A DNA stretch of 16,550 bases from CAYUMU01 sp964445985 (lineage in GTDB: Bacteria > Planctomycetota > Planctomycetia > Pirellulales > S012-138), in NCBI GenBank assembly GCA_964445985.1, contig CAYUMU010000117.1, forward strand, positions 1 through 16,550, written 5' to 3'. Shown piece after piece: positions 1-7,265 of the stretch (position 1 is the stretch's first letter; every line of letters begins with the position of its first letter). A program made the translations under genes and the position numbers. Under the pieces are notes generated by a model. The model was not told the DNA's origin. It was given only the letters and a program-made list of their open reading frames with translations, and did no database searches.

Positions 1-51
1 CTTAGACGCACAAGGAGGCTGTTTTATTCCCAAGATAATGAATAATCCGGG

Positions 52-420
52 CTAACGCGGCGCATCTTGACCAACATCGGCTCGAAAAGTAGCAATCACC
101 TCAATCGGCCCCACAATATGCCGATTGAATTCCGCCAGCTCCTCGCACGGCACCCACAGTTCTTGATGAATGCGCGCGCCGACGGTTTGCACTGGGTATT
201 GCGTCAGAAAGTCCGTCTCCACCTGAAAGCGGGTCACAAAGCCGGCCCCGCTTTGCTTTACATTCCAGTCGCGGGCAATCTGCGTGGCGTACTCTTCGTT
301 GAGCACGGGATAGAAGATCGGCTGCTCCGGCAGCCGCGGAGGGAACTCCTTGAAGCCACCAGCCTCGATGAGCGCGAGCTCTTTCGGACCGACAGGCCGG
401 TAGAGCGTGGTGCAATTCAT
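52..420 (-). CDS. small ADP-ribosylation/crystallin J1-like protein
   Basis: A 122-residue protein that resembles the short (about 110 aa) bacterial proteins usually annotated as ADP-ribosylation/crystallin J1. These have no established biochemical role, and they are far shorter than true ADP-ribosylglycohydrolases. The recognisable pattern is an N-terminal LYRPVG, then LIEAGGFKEFPPRLP, PIFYPVLNEEYA, ARDW, a VTRFQVE strand, and HQELWVP with EFNRHIVGPIEVIATF near the C terminus. No signal peptide or membrane segment is seen. I chose the ATG at 420 because the family homology begins there. An in-frame ATG six codons upstream (438) is possible, and the frame stays open much further, but only as an overlap with alaC. 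The gene lies 53 bp downstream of alaC on the same strand, with a heptamer repeat between them, and may be co-transcribed. Family assignment is from memory of the sequence pattern; the function is unknown. Confidence 0.75.
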   Translation of the reverse strand: MNCTTLYRPVGPKELALIEAGGFKEFPPRLPEQPIFYPVLNEEYATQIARDWNVKQSGAGFVTRFQVETDFLTQYPVQTVGARIHQELWVPCEELAEFNRHIVGPIEVIATFRADVGQDAPR

Positions 421-456
421 GAGCAATCGCCCCCCCATCCTGACGTCAAAAAGCGC

Positions 457-473
457 GCCACCAGCCACCAGCC
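457..473 (-). repeat. heptamer repeat copy directly after the alaC stop codon
   Basis: On the minus strand the alaC stop TAG (476-474) is followed at once by GGCTGGTGGCTGGTGG, which is tandem 7-mers of the TGGCTGG type. The same 16 bases occur at 12038-12053, also directly after a stop codon. The copy separates alaC from the small downstream gene. Confidence 0.7.
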
Positions 474-1733
474 CTACACCTGCTCCGTCGCCCCCGTCTT
501 CACCGGCGTCTCCCGCAGGCAGCGTCCAATCTGCCGCACGGCTTGGCGGATGCGTTCTTCGTTCTCCACCAGGGCCATTCGCAGGTAGCCTTCGCCCGCG
601 GGGCCGAAGCCGGCGCCGGGGCTGACGACCACGTCCCCCTCCTTGAGGAGTTTCATGGCGAACTCCAGCGAGCCCATCTTTGCCCAGGGTTCGGGGATTT
701 TGGCCCACAAAAACATCGAAGCCTTGGGCGGAGTGACATCCCAGCCCAACCGCGAGAGCCCTTCGCACAACGTATCGCGGCGTCCTTGGTACACCGCCGC
801 CTGTTCTTCCACGGCGGCGTCCAAATGCCGCAAAGCCACGATCGAGGCGATCTGGGTCGGCAAAAACATGCCGTAATCGTAGTAGGCTTTGATCGTGGTC
901 AGGGCCCGCACCATTTCGGCGTTGCCCGTGCAAAAGCCCACCCGCCAGCCGGCCATGCTGTAGCCTTTGCTCATGGTGGTGAACTCCACGCCCACATCGA
1001 TGCCGCCGGGGGCCGCGAGAAAGCTGGGAGCCCGATAGCCGTCGAACGTCACGTCGGCGTAGGCCAGGTCGCTGATCACCAGAAAGTTGTACTTCTTGGC
1101 CAACCGGACCATCTCCACGTAAAACTCCGGCTCCACCGTCACCGTGCTGGGGTTGTGCGGGTAGTTCAGCACCACCACCTTGGGCTTGGGGAACAGGTGC
1201 TGGCAGGTGTAGGCCACGTTGGAGAGAAACTTCTCGCTGTCGGCAACCTCCAGGCTGATCGCGTTTCCGCCCGCCAAAGCCACGCCGTACAGGTGCGCCG
1301 GGTAGGCCGGGTTGGGCACGATCGCCGTATCGCCCGGCCCCATCAGCGCCAAACACATGTGGCTGAAGCCTTCCTTCGAGCCCAGCGTGACTACCACCTG
1401 GCTATCGGGGTCGAGCCGCACGCCGTACTGCTTGAAGTACTTGTACGAAATCTCCCGCCGCAGGTTCCGCACCCCGGCCACCGGCATGTAGCCGTGATTT
1501 CGCGGATCGCGGGCCGCTTCGGCCAGTTTTTCCACCACCATGGGGTGGGGTGGATCGGACGGGTTGCCCATGCCCATGTCGATCACGTCGTCGCCGGCCT
1601 GACGTTTCTCGTGCATCAACTGGTTGATCCGCGCAAACAAGTACGGCGGCAACCGTTTCACGCGTGCCGAAACTTCCACCGTGTAGTTTTGGGCGGAAGG
1701 TGGTTGATGCTGTTCTTCAGGTTCCTTGGACAT
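474..1733 (-). CDS. alaC: AlaC-type class I/II aminotransferase (glutamate-pyruvate transaminase)
   Basis: A 419-residue PLP-dependent fold-type I aminotransferase that closely follows the E. coli AlaC (YfdZ) pattern. Visible signatures are RLPPYLFARI near residues 27-36, MGNPSDPP (55-62), the cofactor-loop LGSKEG (117-122), NPAYPAHLYG (141-150), YPHNPS (191-196), SDLAYAD (221-227, with the PLP-ring Asp), and FTTMSKGYSMAGWRVGF, in which Lys256 should form the Schiff base. The C-terminal GFGPAGEGYLRMALVEN carries the substrate-carboxylate Arg. The expected reaction is pyruvate plus glutamate to alanine plus 2-oxoglutarate, in the cytosol. Members of this clade are sometimes labelled LL-diaminopimelate aminotransferase, which is the main alternative. 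Length is normal. The start at 1733 has only a weak purine-rich AAGAAG six bases upstream. A repeat follows the TAG stop immediately. The next gene upstream, a methyltransferase, lies 170 bp away. Confidence 0.88.
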   Translation of the reverse strand: MSKEPEEQHQPPSAQNYTVEVSARVKRLPPYLFARINQLMHEKRQAGDDVIDMGMGNPSDPPHPMVVEKLAEAARDPRNHGYMPVAGVRNLRREISYKYFKQYGVRLDPDSQVVVTLGSKEGFSHMCLALMGPGDTAIVPNPAYPAHLYGVALAGGNAISLEVADSEKFLSNVAYTCQHLFPKPKVVVLNYPHNPSTVTVEPEFYVEMVRLAKKYNFLVISDLAYADVTFDGYRAPSFLAAPGGIDVGVEFTTMSKGYSMAGWRVGFCTGNAEMVRALTTIKAYYDYGMFLPTQIASIVALRHLDAAVEEQAAVYQGRRDTLCEGLSRLGWDVTPPKASMFLWAKIPEPWAKMGSLEFAMKLLKEGDVVVSPGAGFGPAGEGYLRMALVENEERIRQAVRQIGRCLRETPVKTGATEQV

Positions 1734-1903
1734 CGGCGTCTTCTTGGCTCGGCTAAAAGTTCAAGTGGTACGGGCGGCCTTCTTCCGGCAGCCGCGCACA
1801 CTCCAACATAACGACGCGGCCCAAGCCTGAGAACGGGGACTTAACGGCCGGAAGCAGGAAAGTCATTGTCGGTTCCGACCCCTTTGTAGGGGCTGCCTTG
1901 GTA

Positions 1904-2506
1904 TCAACGGGTTGCGATCAAGCAGGCGTCGTGTCGGCCGTCTTCGAGCCAGCCTTCCTCATAATGCCGCGTCCGCAGGCCGGCGGCGGAAACCAGGCTC
2001 GGCATTTCGCCATCTTGCAGCAGAAAATCGGCCGGCGGCTTCGCGTGCCGGGCCAGGTTGGCTTGGGTGGGTTGCACGTAAACAAAATAGCCATCGGGGG
2101 CCAGTTCCTGGCACACGCGGCCAAACAGGCTGCGATCGAGGAACATCGTGCAGAGAACCACATCCCAAGGGCCGGAGGGGAGCGGCGATTCGTCGAGATC
2201 CAGACACACCGACTTTAGTGGCAGGCCGGCGGATTGGGCCCTGGCGACGGCGATCTCCAATCCGGGGGCCGAAATATCGAGGGCTGTCACGTCCAAACCG
2301 CATTGGGCCAGCAGCAGCGAATGACGCCCAGGGCCGGCCGCCAGATCGAGTGCCCGGCCGCGAGGAGCAGCATCCGCGGACGAGGTGGTGGCCGGAGTGT
2401 AACCCAGCGAAGCCAACAACCGCTGGATGACGGCTGATGGAGGGCCGACTTCAAAATTGGGAACGGTGTAGCGGTCGTTCCATTTTTGACGGTCTTCGGC
2501 AGACAT
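1904..2506 (-). CDS. class I SAM-dependent methyltransferase (TehB-like)
   Basis: A 200-residue protein with a Rossmann-fold methyltransferase core. Motif I is ALDLAAGPG at residues 52-60, the acidic residue that binds the SAM ribose is Asp77 in TALDIS, a motif III-like SGPWDVVLCTMFLD follows at 111-124, and PDGYFVYVQP at 138-147 is the post-motif strand. The N-terminal WNDRY followed by FEVGPPS is typical of the small TehB/UbiE-like group. The substrate cannot be read from the sequence. It has no signal peptide and is probably cytosolic. The ATG at 2506 has no visible Shine-Dalgarno sequence. It lies 103 bp downstream of the polyprenyl synthase fusion on the same strand, past a strong hairpin, so it may be a separate transcription unit. 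A role in modifying the terpenoid made by the upstream genes is only a positional guess. Confidence 0.82.
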   Translation of the reverse strand: MSAEDRQKWNDRYTVPNFEVGPPSAVIQRLLASLGYTPATTSSADAAPRGRALDLAAGPGRHSLLLAQCGLDVTALDISAPGLEIAVARAQSAGLPLKSVCLDLDESPLPSGPWDVVLCTMFLDRSLFGRVCQELAPDGYFVYVQPTQANLARHAKPPADFLLQDGEMPSLVSAAGLRTRHYEEGWLEDGRHDACLIATR

Positions 2507-2556
2507 AATCGACGCGAATTAGCGGAAACCGAGGGTCAACGCGGCGCCAATCGCGG

Positions 2557-2583
2557 CATGTTTACGCCACGGGCGTAAGCATG
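2557..2583 (-). terminator. 12-bp-stem hairpin after the DUF116-polyprenyl synthase gene
   Basis: CATGTTTACGCC (2557-2568), loop ACG, then GGCGTAAGCATG (2572-2583). All 12 positions pair if one G-T wobble is allowed. It starts 26 bases past the stop of the fusion gene, in the 103 bp gap before the methyltransferase. There is no T-tract on either side, so it could be a factor-assisted terminator, an mRNA-stabilising hairpin or a REP-like palindrome. Confidence 0.5.
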
Positions 2584-2609
2584 GCACACAATCCTGCTGA
2601 CTTCCGCGG

Positions 2610-4565
2610 TTACGAAGGATTCACCACCGGAAGGCCGCCTTCGATTGTTTGCACCATCACGGCCGGGCCGGCTGATGACGCTTCTTGCCGTTCGAGGACG
2701 GTATCGACCAGGTAGTAGAACAGCCGGCGGAGTTCGTCGGGTTCGATCTCGTCGGCGATGGCTTCGGCGCGATCTTGGTATTTATCAACCAATCGGGCCG
2801 CCTTCTCGAAGACGCCGGCCTTGTCGTAAAGTGCCCTCACGCGGTGAATGATGGCGCCCGTGGATGGCGTTCCATTGCCGTTGGAATGATGGGCATGCCC
2901 ATTCTGACCATTTGTGGATGAACTGGGCGGCGCCAAGGCAGCCTGGCGCGAGTGCTCGGCCAACTTGAGCAGTTCTTCGCGATCGGCCGGGGAGAGCCCC
3001 TCCAGGGCCAAGGCCCACAGCACCGTGGGCCGGCCGCCGAGCACGTCGCCGCCCGCGGTAAGTTTGTTGTCGTTGTCCCCCTGCCAGTCCTTGAGATCGT
3101 TGAGGATTTGGAAGGCCACGCCCAAGTGCCGGGCAAACTGCGATAGCGGCTCACGATAGGCGTCGATGGCGCCGGCCAGCCGAGCGCCAGTGAACAGGGC
3201 CGCCTCGAAAGCGGGCGCCGTTTTCAGGGCGTAAATCTTCAGGGCATCGAGGGGTTTGAGCTGTTTGTCAAGCGAGTCGCGCCAGAGGAGCTCGGCCCCC
3301 TGACCTTCGCTGAGTTTCATGTGGGCGTCGGCCAGCTTGTCGAGAATGTCGGCGGCCACGTCGGACCCCAGGGCAGCAGCTTCGCGGCTGATGAGCCGAT
3401 ACCCGAGACCAATCAGGTAGTCTCCCACATTGATGGCCGTCGGCACGCCGTGCTTGCGGTGCAGGGTATCGTCGCCATAGCGGAACTGGTCGTCGTCCTC
3501 GATATCGTCGTGAACCAGCGAGGCCTTGTGGAAGACTTCGATCGACATGGCCGCGCGGCGAACGGCGTCGGAAAGCTGATCCGAGTGCTGCCCACCTTCG
3601 CCCGAGGTGCATTTGCCACCGGTGAGGGCGTCGTAAACGGCCAGCGTGATGAAGGGGCGGGAGTGCTTGCCGCCTTTGGCCAAAAAGTCGTAGGCAATTT
3701 CTTCGGTGCCACTGATGGGGTCGAGCGTTTTGCGCTCGGCGGCGTGTCCGTTGGAACCTTCCGCATGCCCATTGGAAGAGCTGGCCGCGGTCTTTCCGCG
3801 GAGCCGAGGCGCGAGGTGGTCCAAGTGTTGGGGCTCGAACATGCTGCTGGCGGTGCGTAGCAAGTGCATGTACGAACGGGTTTGCACCTCCGGCTGTTGA
3901 TGCTGGAGTTGGATCATGTTCATGACCCAATCGGCATCGACATCGGTATTGCGGCAGTCGCTGGAGAGCAGCGGCACCGCCATGCAAGGAATGCCGGCCA
4001 GGAGGATTTTATCGATGGCCTTTTCGAGCACGTTCAGGCAGGCGACGCCCACAATGGCGTCCACATAGCCCGAGACGATGATCTTCAGCACGATGGGGGA
4101 GCCTTCGGCGACGAGAACTTTGTAGCCCAGGTCTTCGGCGATGCCGCGAAAATCGGCGATGCTGCAGGCGCCGCAGCTTTTGCAATCGAGGCCGAAATCG
4201 TCGTAATCGGCCGGGCAGCCTTCGGCGTGCTTCAGGCAATGCGGCAGCAGGAACAGTCGCCGCTCGAAGGGCACGGCGGCCACCTGGTGTCGCCAGAACT
4301 CGCCTGCCAGCACGACCATGATCCAGCCGACATAGCTCTCGGGCTGGTTCATTTCGGCCAGGGTTGCGCGGGCCAGGGCCTCCATCTCGTCTTTACCGAG
4401 AGGCCGGGATTTATCGAGTTTGGCCGCCACGCTCTGGCACTTGGCGCGCAGTTCTTCCCTGGCCGCCTTGGTAGGCGGAACGTGTTTCAGGTGGGTGGTG
4501 CTCCGTCGCCGGCGCCTTGGAGTCTCCGCGCCGCCCTGCGCTGAATCCATGGAAGCAATAGCCAA
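2610..4565 (-). CDS. DUF116 domain fused to a polyprenyl diphosphate synthase
   Basis: A 651-residue two-part protein. Residues about 80-245 match DUF116: FLLPHC with Cys110, Cys117, then Cys128, Cys131 and Cys134 as CxxCxxC, and further Cys176, Cys194 and Cys204, a set that could hold an Fe-S cluster or zinc. After an Asn/Gly/His-rich linker (262-277), residues about 285-625 form a trans-isoprenyl diphosphate synthase. It shows KGGKHSRP (297-304), the first Asp-rich motif DDIED (353-357), GQGAELLW (421-428), KTAPAF (448-453) and a second motif FQILNDLKDW (485-494). The synthase should condense isopentenyl diphosphate with allylic diphosphates. Small residues (Ala348, Ser349) just before the first motif suggest a product longer than C15. 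A second Asn/Gly/His-rich insert (about 547-570) interrupts the C-terminal helices. The start is TTG at 4565 with AGAGG eight bases upstream; the in-frame ATG at 4550 has no such site. It sits 22 bp behind the SHC-like gene, so the two are probably one operon. The role of the DUF116 part is unknown. Confidence 0.9.
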   Translation of the reverse strand: MAIASMDSAQGGAETPRRRRRSTTHLKHVPPTKAAREELRAKCQSVAAKLDKSRPLGKDEMEALARATLAEMNQPESYVGWIMVVLAGEFWRHQVAAVPFERRLFLLPHCLKHAEGCPADYDDFGLDCKSCGACSIADFRGIAEDLGYKVLVAEGSPIVLKIIVSGYVDAIVGVACLNVLEKAIDKILLAGIPCMAVPLLSSDCRNTDVDADWVMNMIQLQHQQPEVQTRSYMHLLRTASSMFEPQHLDHLAPRLRGKTAASSSNGHAEGSNGHAAERKTLDPISGTEEIAYDFLAKGGKHSRPFITLAVYDALTGGKCTSGEGGQHSDQLSDAVRRAAMSIEVFHKASLVHDDIEDDDQFRYGDDTLHRKHGVPTAINVGDYLIGLGYRLISREAAALGSDVAADILDKLADAHMKLSEGQGAELLWRDSLDKQLKPLDALKIYALKTAPAFEAALFTGARLAGAIDAYREPLSQFARHLGVAFQILNDLKDWQGDNDNKLTAGGDVLGGRPTVLWALALEGLSPADREELLKLAEHSRQAALAPPSSSTNGQNGHAHHSNGNGTPSTGAIIHRVRALYDKAGVFEKAARLVDKYQDRAEAIADEIEPDELRRLFYYLVDTVLERQEASSAGPAVMVQTIEGGLPVVNPS

Positions 4566-4573
4566 GGGGTGTA

Positions 4574-4578
4574 CCTCT
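4574..4578 (-). promoter_or_regulatory. Shine-Dalgarno site supporting a TTG start
   Basis: On the minus strand AGAGG lies eight bases before the TTG at 4565-4563, in the 22 bp gap after the SHC-like gene stop. The nearest in-frame ATG (4550-4548) is preceded by GCTATTGCTTCC, which has no purine-rich site. This decides the start of the fusion gene. Confidence 0.6.
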
Positions 4579-4587
4579 GAGGGTTAG

Positions 4588-6528
4588 TTATACGTTCAGC
4601 GGGTGGGCCTGTTGCGGATTCGTGTCGGACCAGGTGGGAACGCGACGGATCGCTTCGCCCAACGCCGAAGCCGTGAAGATCAGCGGGTACAATTTTTCAT
4701 AGTACCACAGCTTAGCGAAGTAGAACCCGATGGGCGAGCAATCTCGATAATGTTTCGAGTGGACGGCCTCCACAAGCCAGGCCAGCCCGCGTTCTGCCGT
4801 ACGGCGACAACGCTCATCCTGCGGGGCAGCCAGCAGGGCTTCCACGGCCAGTGCCGTTTCTTCCACGCTGGAAATAATTCCGGGCCGGCGGTTGGCCGAA
4901 GCGGAACGCGAGGGGGTCGAATTTTCGGCAGCCATGCCCTGTTCCCAAACGGCGCTCAGCGGAGGACCGCCGCCCCAGCCGCCATCGGGGTTGATCCGAT
5001 CACACAGCCAGGCGAGCCCTCGCTGAGCCTGGGAGGTATCAAGCCGGCGATAGTCGCGGTAAGCCAGCAGCACGCGAGCCGTTCCGTACACGGGGTTGTG
5101 TTCTTGGGGGTGAAACTGGTTGCCGAACCACAGCGGAATCCAACTGCCGTCGTCGGCCTGGGTTTTCTGCATGTATTGGAAACCGCGATCGACACAGCTT
5201 TCTAACTGAGAAACCAGTTCCGGAAATTTTCCGGCGGACAGCCACGCTCGAATGGCCCGAACCGCATGGGCGGTGAGGTCCGTGGCGCTGCGATCGAAGG
5301 GCATGGTGCCCCAGCCGCGACAGAAGGTAGGCCAGCCGCCATCGCGGTTTTGCACCGAGGCCAGCCAGCGCAGGCCCGCCCCAGCCGCCTCTTCGATCCG
5401 CTGCTGCGAGGCCTGGGGCACGTGACGGTGCAGTCGGGCAATGGCCAGCAACGAACCGCTGGTGTCGTCCACGTCGGGAACGCCGCCAGAAAGATCCGTC
5501 CAGGCAAAGCCGCCCGGTTCCGCCGCGGTGTAGGGATGGATTTCCGTGTGCTGGCACTCGAGAATCCAGTCCAGCAGCCGGGCATCCTTCCCCAGGGCCT
5601 CGGTTGTCTCTTCATCGGCCAGGGCGTTGACCGTCAGGGTGGTATTCCAATTGGCCAGGTTGGTGTCGATCGGCCAGGAGCCGTCTTTCCGCACCGAGTC
5701 GTGCAAGAACTTCAGCCCTCGCTGGCAAACGGGGTGATCGGCCTTGCCAATACTGGCCAGGCTCATCACCACAAAGCTCGTTAGCGGCGCGGCTTCCAAG
5801 AAGCCGCCGCTGGCGGGCTGCATTTGTTCGACCAGCCGCAGCGATCGTTCGGCCGTGGCGCCTCGCAGCACCCGGCTGATGGGGTTCCATGGTTTGGAGT
5901 GAAAAAACCGGGCTTGCCCAATCGCCACCAACGCCGGAATGGCATAGCTCACCACCGGCAGGCGGAGAAAGCGAAACCAGGATTGCGGCAAACTGGCGAC
6001 TTCGAAGGGGAGCGCCGGGACTTTGCTCCAGGGAACCAGGCCGGCCAGCGCGCAGTTGGTGAGGATCGGCACCACAAAGGTCTTGTCTTTGCCGTAGCGG
6101 CGGCGAAGGCCGGCGAGCCCCCCCTGCCGTTCGACATACAGCTTGGCTTTCTCAAGAATGCCGGCGTGCATCGCCGGCACGCCCGTCAGGTGAAAGGCCG
6201 CCTGCACCAGCATGGTGGTGGCGATATTGGACAGGCTGCGGTCGGTATCGCCCCAGCCGCCATCGGGATTCTGCCGTTCGGCCAGCCAGTGCAAGCCTCG
6301 GATAATCAGCGAGGTGTCGCGGGCCAGCATTGATTCGTGGGCGCAAAAACCTTCGTCGTTGGCCGGCAGGCTACGTTCCATGAGGGCCAGCGCGCTTACG
6401 GCGGTGGCGGTGGAGAGCGCCGAACTGGCGAGGTGCCCTGTCCAATGTCCCGCGGAATCGCGCTCTTCCAGCAGCGACTGCTGGACAATGCGGTAGGCCG
6501 CCGTCAGTTGGCTAGGTTCGGAATTCAT
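4588..6528 (-). CDS. squalene-hopene-cyclase-like class II terpene cyclase
   Basis: A 646-residue protein of the squalene/oxidosqualene cyclase superfamily. The acid motif DVDDT lies at 352-356, matching the catalytic DxDDT of squalene-hopene cyclases, which protonates a terminal double bond to start cyclisation. At least five QW-type repeats are visible: NPDGGWGD near 87-94, RKDGSWP near 280-286, QNRDGGWP near 393-400, QADDGSWIP near 457-465 and NPDGGWGG near 513-520. They brace the alpha-alpha barrels. Length is close to the usual 630 residues. The canonical C-terminal GxGFPxxFYLxYxxYRxxFP is replaced by GFYFAKLWYYEKLYP (601-615), so the active-site top differs from true hopene cyclases and the substrate may too. 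I chose ATG 6528, with GGAAGG 12 bases upstream. An ATG 12 codons earlier (6564) is also open but has no ribosome site. The DUF116-polyprenyl synthase follows 22 bp later and may supply its substrate. No squalene-forming gene is in the window. Confidence 0.88.
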   Translation of the reverse strand: MNSEPSQLTAAYRIVQQSLLEERDSAGHWTGHLASSALSTATAVSALALMERSLPANDEGFCAHESMLARDTSLIIRGLHWLAERQNPDGGWGDTDRSLSNIATTMLVQAAFHLTGVPAMHAGILEKAKLYVERQGGLAGLRRRYGKDKTFVVPILTNCALAGLVPWSKVPALPFEVASLPQSWFRFLRLPVVSYAIPALVAIGQARFFHSKPWNPISRVLRGATAERSLRLVEQMQPASGGFLEAAPLTSFVVMSLASIGKADHPVCQRGLKFLHDSVRKDGSWPIDTNLANWNTTLTVNALADEETTEALGKDARLLDWILECQHTEIHPYTAAEPGGFAWTDLSGGVPDVDDTSGSLLAIARLHRHVPQASQQRIEEAAGAGLRWLASVQNRDGGWPTFCRGWGTMPFDRSATDLTAHAVRAIRAWLSAGKFPELVSQLESCVDRGFQYMQKTQADDGSWIPLWFGNQFHPQEHNPVYGTARVLLAYRDYRRLDTSQAQRGLAWLCDRINPDGGWGGGPPLSAVWEQGMAAENSTPSRSASANRRPGIISSVEETALAVEALLAAPQDERCRRTAERGLAWLVEAVHSKHYRDCSPIGFYFAKLWYYEKLYPLIFTASALGEAIRRVPTWSDTNPQQAHPLNV

Positions 6529-6535
6529 TCGTGTC

Positions 6536-6874
6536 TTAAACCTTCCAGAGATTTCCCTGGGCATGGATTTCCGAAGCTGGGCGGGGAGTGCCCAGAACGG
6601 TCGGCGGGCTCAACGGACCCTGGGGTTCAGCAACCACGAAATATAGGTTGCCCGATGGCAGTACTGCGTAGCCCTGCTCCCTATCCCAAAATTCCCAACA
6701 CAGAGGGAAGTAGCGGGGAGGGCCGATCAATTCGGTTGGCGAGGGTGGCATTTCTCGATAAAGCGCAATGCTCACACTTGGATGGGTTGAATGGAGGGGA
6801 GGGGCTGCCCTCAAACACCGCGGGTGAGCGTCCAACCAAAAGCTTCTCGGCCGCTCGCCATGCGTATCGTGCAA
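6536..6874 (-). CDS. possible small hypothetical protein upstream of the cyclase
   Basis: An open frame of up to 112 codons whose stop lies seven bases before the cyclase ATG. I do not recognise the product. Its C-terminal two thirds read plausibly as protein (LIGPPRYFPLCWEF, GYAVLPSGNLYFVVAEP), rich in Pro and aromatics. The N-terminal third is Pro/His/Arg-rich and looks like translated spacer. If real, translation may begin at a GTG (6775) or an internal ATG (6751), and coupling to the cyclase would be natural because the GGAAGG site falls inside its last codons. Long overlapping frames on both strands and the lack of a ribosome site argue against it. It may equally be the cyclase leader. 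Confidence 0.25.
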   Translation of the reverse strand: MHDTHGERPRSFWLDAHPRCLRAAPPLHSTHPSVSIALYREMPPSPTELIGPPRYFPLCWEFWDREQGYAVLPSGNLYFVVAEPQGPLSPPTVLGTPRPASEIHAQGNLWKV

Positions 6875-7265
6875 AGTGGGCGTTGAATGAAGGTGTCGTC
6901 TCCCGAAAAATAGGGCGATGCCTGCCGCGGATGAATGGCGGCGAGCGAAAGCCCCGGTCCACCGTTGTGTGGGTGTTGCCAGGTTCTATCCCAGCGTAAC
7001 AACTCTAGACAGTTTAAATCGCCGCCCAGTGGATGTCGAGAACTGGCAACCTGCCGCACCGCTGGCACAGCCTGCTCAGTTGGGGGGGGGCTGGCGTGGC
7101 GTGGCTTGACCAGCTACCACCGCCAGCACTTGCGACGGCAGATCTGCCCCAGCCGCCCGTGATCCTCTCCCCCCTGCCTCGGATTGGGGCCGGCAAAGGC
7201 GCGCAGAGATTTCCCCTCACGGCGATTTCCCCCCGCGGAGCAAAGCCTAACAGCAACCCATTGCC
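6875..7265. other. intergenic spacer upstream of the terpenoid genes, no gene recognised
   Basis: This stretch between the gltA stop and the cyclase region holds no convincing gene. It contains a run of eight G near 7081, alternating C-rich and G-rich tracts (7140-7240), and short open frames on both strands with no domain pattern. It should carry the promoter of the minus-strand terpenoid genes, but I cannot point to a reliable -35/-10 pair. Confidence 0.5.

Noticed and set aside
421..1356. Upstream extension of the small 52-420 gene into a 434-codon frame
   Set aside because: It overlaps alaC in another frame, is Arg/Gly-rich shadow sequence, and family similarity begins only at the Met at 420.
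543..1811. 422-codon plus-strand frame opposite alaC
   Set aside because: His/Val/Gly-rich antisense shadow of a strongly recognised aminotransferase; no domain pattern of its own.
1904..2506. Methyltransferase as a tailoring enzyme of the terpenoid operon
   Set aside because: A strong hairpin and a 103 bp gap separate it from the fusion gene and its substrate class cannot be read; kept as an independent gene.
2610..6528. Classical hopanoid (hpn) gene cluster
   Set aside because: No HpnC, HpnD, HpnE, HpnG or HpnH is seen in the window, and the cyclase C-terminal motif is not canonical, so a hopene product is not claimed.
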